Part shown: positions 1 through 5,401 of the stretch, in pieces
How the letters are laid out: each line of letters starts with the position of its first letter
Numbering within the stretch: the first letter of the stretch is position 1
Assembly (NCBI GenBank): GCA_016296675.1
Contig: JAEDIV010000072.1
Coordinates: forward strand, 1-13,092
DNA length: 13,092 nt
From: Clostridia bacterium
GTDB taxonomy: Bacteria; Bacillota; Clostridia; Christensenellales; Aristaeellaceae
Reading direction: 5' to 3'
The notes under the pieces: model-generated
Database searches by the model: none
What the model saw: only the letters and a program-made list of their open reading frames with translations
Told to the model about the DNA's origin: nothing
Position numbers and translations under genes: made by a program

Positions 1-1
1 C

Positions 2-83
2 GCGGTTGTGGCGGAATCGGCATACGCGCACGTTTGAGGGGCGTGTTCCGCAAGGAGTACGAGTTCAAGTCTCGTCAACCGCA
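2..83 (+). tRNA. tRNA-Leu, anticodon GAG
   Basis: A complete class II tRNA folds here. The acceptor stem GCGGTTG (2-8) pairs with CAACCGC (76-82), and the discriminator A is at 83. The anticodon stem CACGT/GCGTG (29-33/41-45) encloses the loop TTGAGGG, which puts GAG at 36-38 and reads the Leu codon CTC. A long variable arm (about 46-58) is typical of tRNA-Leu. The T arm is ACGAG-TTCAAGT-CTCGT (59-75). The CCA end is not encoded, because CTG follows A83, so it must be added after transcription. The promoter lies outside the window, so it could be the last member of a tRNA cluster. Confidence 0.95.
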
Positions 84-86
84 CTG

Positions 87-120
87 AAGGGTTGTTTCGA
101 AAGAAACGACCCTTTTTTTT
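87..120 (+). terminator. Rho-independent terminator of tRNA-Leu
   Basis: A 12-bp stem AAGGGTTGTTTC/GAAACGACCCTT (87-98/103-114, one G-T pair) has a GAAA tetraloop and is followed directly by a T run. It starts 4 nt after the tRNA. Confidence 0.93.
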
Positions 121-172
121 GTTCTGTTTGCGCCTGCGCGCATTCCTTTGTTTTTTCATTGGAAAAGAAAAA

Positions 173-229
173 AGCCCTGCCCGATGGCTGAGCGTTTGTA
201 CGACTCGCCGCCGGGCGGGGCATTTTTTT
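173..229 (-). terminator. Terminator of the four-gene minus-strand operon, possibly bidirectional
   Basis: GCCCTGCCCG (174-183) pairs with CGGGCGGGGC (212-221). The long loop can form a smaller inner hairpin. On the minus strand the stem follows the stop codon of the HAD gene by a few bases and ends in a T-rich run (complement of 164-173). On the plus strand it ends in seven Ts (223-229), so it could also stop read-through from the tRNA. Confidence 0.85.
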
Positions 230-230
230 G

Positions 231-869
231 CTAATGCATATTGATCAGTTCAGAAAAATCATGGATATAGCCGTCTGCGATTTCACGGATCTCCGCTTCA
301 TACCCGCAGCTGGTGTCGTCGTATACGCCTACAACCTTCATGCCGGCAGCTTTTGCCGTCTTGTCAGCATTGAAGTTATCGTCCAGAAACAGAATTTCTT
401 CAACCGGAACGCCGATTTTCTCCGCCGCCATTTTGTAGATTTCAGGATCCGCCTTTGTGGTTTTGAAATCCTCGCAGGACCAGACATTATCAAACAGACC
501 GAAAATCCCAAGGCGCTTTAAGCATACATCCAGCGTCTCATGCGGGCTCGCCGTCAATACATTCAGGCTCGCGCCGCTCTCCTTCAGCGCCTTCAGCGTC
601 TCAATCACGTTTTTCTTTGCGGGAATGTCGTATGCATACGCGCGGTATGCAAGCGCATGCATTTTTTTGATCATTTCCTCTTCCGTCAAGGGTATGCCCA
701 TGCCTTTAAAATACTTCGCCGCCCCGACAAAACCCAAGGGCGTTATGATTTTTACAAGGTCGCTTCCATAGCTGATTCCGTTGTCGTCCAGAATCTTTTT
801 CATCACGCCCACATAATAGGGCATGCTGTCGACAAGCGTTCCGTCAAAATCAAACAAATACGTGTGCAT
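231..869 (-). CDS. HAD-superfamily hydrolase (beta-phosphoglucomutase/phosphatase-like)
   Basis: This 212-residue protein has all four HAD motifs in order. Motif I is DFDGTLVDS with nucleophile Asp7 and acid/base Asp9. Motif II is LTAS with Thr106. Motif III is Lys139 in KADPEIY. Motif IV is FLDDN with Asp163/Asp164. The helical cap between residues about 15 and 85 fits subclass IA, which includes phosphoglycolate phosphatases, beta-phosphoglucomutases and sugar-phosphate phosphatases. The length is normal for the family and there is no signal peptide, so it acts in the cytoplasm. AGGAG lies 6-7 nt before the ATG. It is the last gene of the operon, 60 nt after the alpha/beta hydrolase. Its substrate cannot be read from the sequence; a phosphorylated sugar is an inference from the neighbouring genes. 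Confidence 0.93.
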   Translation of the reverse strand: MHTYLFDFDGTLVDSMPYYVGVMKKILDDNGISYGSDLVKIITPLGFVGAAKYFKGMGIPLTEEEMIKKMHALAYRAYAYDIPAKKNVIETLKALKESGASLNVLTASPHETLDVCLKRLGIFGLFDNVWSCEDFKTTKADPEIYKMAAEKIGVPVEEILFLDDNFNADKTAKAAGMKVVGVYDDTSCGYEAEIREIADGYIHDFSELINMH

Positions 870-883
870 TTCATGCTCCTCAA

Positions 884-909
884 AGCCGCATCCGTAGATT
901 TCTGCGGCT
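884..909 (-). other. Intergenic hairpin between hydrolase and HAD genes
   Basis: A 7-bp inverted repeat AGCCGCA/TGCGGCT (884-890/903-909) with a 12-nt loop sits in the 60-nt gap just before the RBS of the HAD gene. On the minus strand it is followed only by TTTG, which is too few Ts for an efficient terminator. It could tune read-through or mRNA stability. Confidence 0.4.
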
Positions 910-929
910 GCATTTCTTTTGCGTTTCGT

Positions 930-1949
930 TTATTCCATACCGTTTAAAAGCTGTTTGGCAATCGGCCATGCATCGTCCGGATAAAACTGATGCCCGCCGT
1001 TTCCGATGACCATCCGGCATAGATCGCGCTTGCCCAGATCCTGATACGCGCTTTTGATGATTTCAAAGCTCTTCTTCGCCCCGGCCAGAGGGAAGATGGG
1101 ATCCTTTTCGCCGCTTACCATCACGAAAGGCCGCGGCGCAATCAGCGCGCCCAGATCGCCCATATTGAAATACCTGCGGATGTGCGGAATGAAATTGCAC
1201 GGACAATGGTTCATCGCCATGATGGAATCATCGTATGTGCAAACGGCGCAGGAGGGCATGGACAGCGCGATTCTTTCATCCATACAGGACGCATAAAACG
1301 TCACGCTTCCGCCGCCGGAATTTCCCATCAGGATGATTTTCCGAGGATCGATGCAGTCGCTAAGTTCGCTCTCGATCACATCGATCAGCCGCTGAACGTC
1401 CCACACGCGCTCTCCGATGGCCGTCCGGCCCAACAGAAGCGCGCCCATGGATGCGTTTTCCACCGATCCTATGCAGCTGGGCGTGCCGGTTTCATCGGAT
1501 CCGCACACACCCATATATCTCTGCTCCATTGCGATCGCGCAGAAGCCTTCCTTTACCGCTCTTACTGCAAAGTCGCGTCCGCCGTCAATGGATTTCTGGT
1601 CGTTTGCAAACTTTGTTTCTCCCAGGGAAATATGCATGCCGGTCGAATGGCCCTGAAGGCAAATGACCGCCGGCAGCGGCCCTTTTGCGCAAGACGGCCG
1701 CAAAAGCGCACAGGGTACATAATATCCCGGCTCGCTCTGATAGGTAAAATCATACCGCGTATAATCGTCATACACCGTTTCCTTCGTGATTTTGAAATCA
1801 AGCGGACACGTATCAAGCGGGAGGCCGAGCAAATCCTGAAGCTTCTCCCTGGCTTCCCGCTGCCATTTTGGTATATCTTTTCCGCCTTCATAGGCCATTT
1901 CGGGTTGTAATTCCTTTGCCAGTCGGTTGATAAAATCCTTGCTGTTCAT
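930..1949 (-). CDS. Alpha/beta hydrolase (acetyl xylan esterase / dienelactone-hydrolase-like)
   Basis: This 339-residue enzyme has an alpha/beta-hydrolase fold. The nucleophile elbow is GNSGGG with Ser211. Asp283 in GEKDPIFP is the likely acid, and His320 in GNGGHQFYPD is the likely base. QGHST at 99-103 would form the oxyanion region. The N-terminal extension (about residues 1-90) and the spacing resemble the abhydrolase_7/acetyl xylan esterase group, which cleaves ester groups from sugars or glycans. There is no signal peptide, so a cytoplasmic substrate is expected. AAGGAG lies just before the ATG. It is the third gene of the operon. The fold and triad are read from the sequence; esterase activity on a sugar ester is inferred, and a peptidase role is not excluded. 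Confidence 0.9.
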   Translation of the reverse strand: MNSKDFINRLAKELQPEMAYEGGKDIPKWQREAREKLQDLLGLPLDTCPLDFKITKETVYDDYTRYDFTYQSEPGYYVPCALLRPSCAKGPLPAVICLQGHSTGMHISLGETKFANDQKSIDGGRDFAVRAVKEGFCAIAMEQRYMGVCGSDETGTPSCIGSVENASMGALLLGRTAIGERVWDVQRLIDVIESELSDCIDPRKIILMGNSGGGSVTFYASCMDERIALSMPSCAVCTYDDSIMAMNHCPCNFIPHIRRYFNMGDLGALIAPRPFVMVSGEKDPIFPLAGAKKSFEIIKSAYQDLGKRDLCRMVIGNGGHQFYPDDAWPIAKQLLNGME

Positions 1950-1976
1950 TGTCTTCTCCTTCCTGAAAGACCGAAA

Positions 1977-2027
1977 GAGCCGATCCTGTTCATCACAAAA
2001 CAGCTGTCTTTTGGCATTTTCCGGCTC
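1977..2027 (-). other. Inverted repeat at the end of the methyltransferase gene
   Basis: GAGCCG (1977-1982) pairs with CGGCTC (2022-2027), and a second small hairpin based on CAAAA/TTTTG lies inside. The outer arm overlaps the stop codon of the methyltransferase gene. No T run follows on the minus strand. It may act as a partial stop or an RNA-stability element within the operon. Confidence 0.35.
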
Positions 2028-2901
2028 AATCCTTTACGCCGCGCACAATCATCGCAATGGATACGGTCGTATCCCATTCCTTTTCACCCGAAAGATATTT
2101 TTGAATGCGCCTGTCGTATTTCTGATTGGCAAGGCGCGTCATTTCATCAATTTCTTCCTTCGTCACGCGCCCGGGCATCGTTTCCCATACGGATTGGATT
2201 GCGTCCAGATCGTTATACCGGCCGGCGTTGATCATTAAGACAGCCATGTCCTTTGGAACGCACTCGTTATCAGGCGTAAGATTGGAAACGGCATAGGCGG
2301 TTGAGATGGAATCAAAACCAAATTCCTGCATGGTTTGGGGAAGCGTTTGTTCGTTCATGCCGTATTTTCCGACGCTGAAGCGTTCCATGGAATCGTCAAA
2401 CTGCGAAACGCGCTGCCAGAAATCATTTTCAAATTCCGTTTTTCCCTCAAATTGGCTCTTCTGCCGGTATCCCCTTCTTGCAGACAGCACAAGACACACA
2501 CCGCCTTTTTTAAGCACCCTTTTTTGCTCGCCGAAAAAAGCTTCGGGCGGGATGTGTTCGGATACGGTGTTCGAAATGGTCACGTCGAAGGTTTCGTTTT
2601 CAAAGGGAAGATTTGTCGCGTCGCCTTCCATAAAGGTAACGCCTTCTTCGTTCTCCCTTGCAAAGCGGATAAACGCTGTGTCCAGATCCATGCCCGTGAT
2701 TTCCGCGTTCGGATACCATCTGCGAAGCGCACCGGCAAGCGCGCCGGGGCCGCAGCCGATTTCAAGGATTCTGATCTTTTTTTCGCGGTCGATCTGAAAC
2801 GCATTCATAAATTGATCTGAAAACATATCGTCAAACCGGAGTTTCCTGGAAAAATACAGCGTGTTTATGCCCTGCACATATTTAGACCAGTTTTCGTTCA
2901 T
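2026..2901 (-). CDS. Class I SAM-dependent methyltransferase
   Basis: This 291-residue protein has a Rossmann-type SAM-binding domain at about residues 40-145. Motif I is LEIGCGPGAL (46-55). Acidic residues Asp72/Asp74 end strand 2 in GMDLD. Motif II is GDATNLPFENETFDV (93-107), and NTVSEHI (111-117) corresponds to motif III. The sequence resembles the UbiE/Methyltransf_11 group. The C-terminal half (about 150-291) has no motif I recognise and probably forms the substrate cap. GGAGG sits 6 nt before the ATG. It starts 37 nt after the deacetylase-like gene, so the two are clearly cotranscribed. The acceptor (sugar hydroxyl, carboxyl or small molecule) is unknown. Confidence 0.92.
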   Translation of the reverse strand: MNENWSKYVQGINTLYFSRKLRFDDMFSDQFMNAFQIDREKKIRILEIGCGPGALAGALRRWYPNAEITGMDLDTAFIRFARENEEGVTFMEGDATNLPFENETFDVTISNTVSEHIPPEAFFGEQKRVLKKGGVCLVLSARRGYRQKSQFEGKTEFENDFWQRVSQFDDSMERFSVGKYGMNEQTLPQTMQEFGFDSISTAYAVSNLTPDNECVPKDMAVLMINAGRYNDLDAIQSVWETMPGRVTKEEIDEMTRLANQKYDRRIQKYLSGEKEWDTTVSIAMIVRGVKD

Positions 2902-2938
2902 GATCGGCCTCCTGCAAATGCATTTTTATAATCGCTTA

Positions 2939-3634
2939 TCATAAAAATTCGGGCTTTTCAAAGACAACGCCGTTTTGAAGGGCGCATTCGATCATCTCTT
3001 TATAATACCCGGGCCAGACTTTGTCCGTCTCGTCGTGGGCATGCATAAGAAGGATATGCCCCTTATTTTCGCCGTAAAGCGCGGTGAAATTTTCGCTGTC
3101 AGGCTGCTCCATTTTTTGAAGAACGCTCTTACGCGTAAATCCGTCGTTCCACGGCAGCCTGTATTCCTCAAAATCGTATGTCCAGAAAGTATCAATGTCA
3201 TTCTTCGCCCGGCCCTCGCGCCACCAGGGATAGGGAATCAGGCTGTCACCTAATCTGTGAAAGCCGTTTTTCTTCAGATATTTTTGAATTTCTTCCCTGT
3301 TTTCGCCGCCCTTGTCCCCGTAGGGAAAGCGGAAGGGGCGGTATTTGCGTATGACGCCGCTGTCCAGGTACAACCGGTCCAGCACTTTCTCGCATTTTTC
3401 GATCTCTTTTATGCCCTCATCAAGCGAAATCGCCGAAAACGCAGGATGGCTGTAACTGTGATTTCCAACGATCATTCCCTTTTGAACGGCGTAAATCGCC
3501 TCATCATAGTGCTTTTCGATGTTTGTGCCGCACGCAAACATGACGGCGGTGATTCCTTTTTCCAAAAGAAAATCCACAATTCCCGTCGTGTTTTTGGAAG
3601 CAATATCGTCGATTGTAAGAATTGCCCGGATCAT
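2939..3634 (-). CDS. Polysaccharide deacetylase-like (NodB/CE4-fold) protein, cytoplasmic
   Basis: The 231-residue reading from ATG 3634 is preferred over the longer GTG start at 3652, because GGAGG lies inside that extension, 9 nt before the ATG. NodB motifs are visible: TIDD (7-10) for motif 1 with the catalytic Asp pair, NHSYSHP (58-64) for motif 2 with metal ligands His59 and His63, RFPYG (102-106) for motif 3, and LLMHAHDE (195-202) for motif 5. Characterised members remove N- or O-acetyl groups from chitin, peptidoglycan or xylan. Here no signal peptide is present, so a soluble intracellular acetylated sugar is more likely than a wall polymer. It is the first gene of the four-gene minus-strand operon. 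Confidence 0.9.
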   Translation of the reverse strand: MIRAILTIDDIASKNTTGIVDFLLEKGITAVMFACGTNIEKHYDEAIYAVQKGMIVGNHSYSHPAFSAISLDEGIKEIEKCEKVLDRLYLDSGVIRKYRPFRFPYGDKGGENREEIQKYLKKNGFHRLGDSLIPYPWWREGRAKNDIDTFWTYDFEEYRLPWNDGFTRKSVLQKMEQPDSENFTALYGENKGHILLMHAHDETDKVWPGYYKEMIECALQNGVVFEKPEFL

Positions 3635-3666
3635 TTTCAGTATCCTCCGCACAGAAAGTATGCCAA

Positions 3667-3695
3667 ATTATAGCATCAATCCGGCAAGAAAACAA
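3667..3695 (-). promoter_or_regulatory. Promoter of the four-gene operon
   Basis: On the minus strand the -35 TTGTTT (3690-3695), a 17-nt spacer and a perfect -10 TATAAT (3667-3672) are preceded by TGC, giving an extended -10. The expected start near 3660 leaves a leader of about 25 nt with the RBS of the deacetylase-like gene. Confidence 0.8.
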
Positions 3696-3701
3696 GCCGG
3701 A
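3680..3701. promoter_or_regulatory. Possible operator: inverted repeat around the operon -35
   Basis: TCCGGC (3680-3685) and GCCGGA (3696-3701) form a perfect 6-bp inverted repeat with a 10-bp centre that contains the -35 of the minus-strand promoter. The arms are two helical turns or less apart, which suits a dimeric repressor. No regulator gene is in the window. Confidence 0.45.
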
Positions 3702-3704
3702 CCC

Positions 3705-3733
3705 TTGAAAAGCGCGCCCGCCTGTGTTACTGT
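3705..3733 (+). promoter_or_regulatory. Weak candidate promoter of the GNAT remnant
   Basis: TTGAAA (3705-3710) and TACTGT (3728-3733) are 17 nt apart. The -10 is poor, and the predicted start would fall right at the AAGGAGG RBS (3741-3747), leaving almost no leader. Confidence 0.3.
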
Positions 3734-3755
3734 TACTAAAAAGGAGGAAGTTCAA

Positions 3756-4176
3756 ATGACAGGAGCCTTATACGCGCTTTTCAGGCGCAGCTTTCCCTTT
3801 GTAAGGCGCGAGGAAGAAACCGCGCGCGATATTCTTTCCAATCCGGAAAATCGAATATTTATTCATAAAGACGATTCAGAAAATCTCATCGGCGCAGCCG
3901 TCGTTCACAAAAATGCCATCCTTCTTCTGTGCGTGGATGCGCCAATCAGAAACGCCGGGCATCGGATACCGCTTTGCAAATCAAACTGACCTTCCCTCCA
4001 TTCTTGAATGCGCGAACGCCGCAGAAAAAGCTTTCTCCAAATATTATGAGGAATCCGAATCCTATGAACCGGATTCTACGGATAAGGTTTTGATTGCCCT
4101 TGACGGAAACAAAGTCGTCGGAACGCTCATGGTGGAAGAAGCGCCTTTCATGACAATGCGCGTTTACATTCCTTAA
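3756..4176 (+). pseudogene. Decayed GNAT N-acetyltransferase (two-domain type, internal deletion plus frameshift)
   Basis: The start is good: AAGGAGG precedes ATG 3756, and the reading begins MTGALYALFRRSFPFVRREE. The first frame runs through an acetyltransferase beta-sheet segment (LIGAAVVHKNAILLLCVD) to the beginning of the acetyl-CoA motif (RNAG, about 3948-3958), then ends early at the TGA near 3987. Removing one G from the GGG at 3957-3959 restores RNAGIG, but the next residues are YRFANQTDLPSILECANAA. That looks like the start of a second GNAT domain, not the continuation of the first. The second part reads LIALDGNKVVGTLMVEE and stops at 4176 before its own acetyl-CoA motif. So the gene seems to have lost the middle and the end of a tandem-GNAT protein. 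The one-base shift could be a sequencing error; the missing segments could not. Confidence 0.8.
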
Positions 4177-4191
4177 AGAACATGCTATAAT
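4163..4191 (+). promoter_or_regulatory. Promoter of the GH5 gene
   Basis: TTTACA (4163-4168, 5 of 6 to consensus), a 17-nt spacer and TATAAT (4186-4191) with TGC before it. The -35 lies inside the last codons of the GNAT remnant, and the expected start at about 4198 gives a leader of about 27 nt. Confidence 0.85.
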
Positions 4192-4224
4192 ACCATAAAC
4201 ACATGTAAAGGGAGGCCATCATCC

Positions 4225-5292
4225 ATGCCGCATGACAAGATTATCCCCGCCCCGTTTACCAAGGGCGTAAACTTCACCAACTGGCTGGAATACCGCTCCG
4301 CCGAAGAAATTGACGAAAACGGCTTTGGAAAGCAGGATTTTCTGGACGTTCTCGCCCTTGGCTGCGACGTTGTGCGCCTGCCGATCCATTTTGAAAAAAT
4401 CTGCAAAGAGGAAGACGGCTATCTGATTCCCGAAAAAATTCTGCGCATCCTGGACAACTGCGCCAAGTGGTCCGATGAAGCAGGCCTTTATCTGATTTTC
4501 GACTTCCACAACGCCACTCATGCCGGTTCCTTTACGAGCGTAGACGTTGAAAAAATCTTAAATCCCGTCTGGACGCAGATCGCCGCGCGCTATCAGGATA
4601 AATTCCCGAAGCTCATCTTTGAAATCATGAACGAGCCCCACGGCATCGAAGTGCCCGTCTGGAACGAGATTATTTACCGCGTGTTCAAGCTCATCCGCTC
4701 CATCGATAAAACCCATTACCTCGTCGCCGGCGGCGCGGACTGGAACAGCACTGCTGCCATGAAAACCCTCCCCGATTTTGAGGACGACAAGGTCATCTAC
4801 ACCTTCCATTTCTACGATCCCCATACCTTTACCCATCAGGGCGCGCCGTGGTGCAATATGCAAAGAGTCGTCGGCATCCCCTTCCCCTATGATCCCGACA
4901 AAATGCCGCCGCTCCCCGAAAACCCCACCGAAACCGAAATAAATTGCTGGAAAAACTATCCTCAGACCGGCACCCTGGAAGCCGTTATGAGCTACTTTGA
5001 CCAGTATGCCCAATTCAGCCGCGAGCGCAACGCTCCCGTATACTGCGGCGAATTCGGCTGCAACGCCGTATTCGTCGACAAAGAGCTGCGCAACAAATGG
5101 TACAAAATCGTAACCGACCTCCTCGCCGAGCGCGGCATCGCCCGCACCAGCTGGGATTACCACGGCTCCTTCGGCATCTTCGACATGGACTGGAAAACCA
5201 TCCAAAACTCCCACAACTACGAAAAGCCCAAGTTCCCCGAGGATCTGAACAGGGGACTTTTAAAGGCCATGGGGCTTAATGATCAGGTGTGA
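4225..5292 (+). CDS. Glycoside hydrolase family 5 (cellulase-type), cytoplasmic
   Basis: This 355-residue protein is a complete GH5 (beta/alpha)8 barrel. Visible hallmarks are Arg51 in VVRLPIHFE, His95 in DFHNA, the acid/base Glu137 in IMNEPHG, the HFYDPH motif (195-200) with His195 and Tyr197, the nucleophile Glu276 in YCGEFG, and Trp310 in SWDYHGSFGIFD. Retaining beta-1,4-glucanases, mannanases and related glucosidases carry the same set. There is no signal peptide, linker or carbohydrate-binding module, so it probably acts on imported oligosaccharides inside the cell. GGGAGG lies 9 nt before the ATG. It has its own promoter and terminator, so it is a single-gene unit. Exact specificity cannot be read from the sequence. 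Confidence 0.93.
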   Translation: MPHDKIIPAPFTKGVNFTNWLEYRSAEEIDENGFGKQDFLDVLALGCDVVRLPIHFEKICKEEDGYLIPEKILRILDNCAKWSDEAGLYLIFDFHNATHAGSFTSVDVEKILNPVWTQIAARYQDKFPKLIFEIMNEPHGIEVPVWNEIIYRVFKLIRSIDKTHYLVAGGADWNSTAAMKTLPDFEDDKVIYTFHFYDPHTFTHQGAPWCNMQRVVGIPFPYDPDKMPPLPENPTETEINCWKNYPQTGTLEAVMSYFDQYAQFSRERNAPVYCGEFGCNAVFVDKELRNKWYKIVTDLLAERGIARTSWDYHGSFGIFDMDWKTIQNSHNYEKPKFPEDLNRGLLKAMGLNDQV

Positions 5293-5313
5293 GAAGCATT
5301 CCTTTCTTCCATG

Positions 5314-5373
5314 AAACAAAACACCGCCTGCAGAAACTGCGCTGCAAGCGGTGTTTGTTTGTTCGCGTTTTTC
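5314..5373 (+). terminator. Strong terminator between GH5 and the convergent giant gene
   Basis: A long hairpin at 5314-5332/5342-5360 (AACACCGC paired with GCGGTGTT, continuing into CTGCAG and outer A/T pairs, one bulge) has a short loop and is followed by T-rich sequence to 5373. A/T pairs on both sides of the core would let it also stop minus-strand transcription arriving from the giant gene, which ends at 5402. Confidence 0.85.
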
Positions 5374-5401
5374 CTTATTTTATTCTTAGTGTCGAGTATG
5401 C

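Noticed and set aside
6..191. Open frame across the tRNA and its terminator
   Set aside because: It runs through a complete tRNA-Leu and a terminator hairpin and has no RBS.
1182..1910. 242-codon frame antisense to the alpha/beta hydrolase
   Set aside because: Shadow of a gene with a full catalytic triad; no RBS or recognisable domain.
2335..2820. Two long plus-strand frames over the methyltransferase gene
   Set aside because: Both lie opposite a SAM-binding domain with clear motifs, so they are shadows.
3634..3652. Upstream GTG start for the deacetylase-like gene
   Set aside because: The GGAGG ribosome binding site would lie inside the coding sequence. The ATG 9 nt after it is the better start.
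231..4176. Defence island
   Set aside because: The methyltransferase is of the small-molecule type, with no DNA-MTase motif or restriction, nuclease or effector partner nearby.
4558..5214. 218-codon open frame antisense to the GH5 gene
   Set aside because: It is a mirror of GC-biased third positions in a clear GH5 gene. Its Val/Gly/Ala-rich translation has no motif and no RBS.
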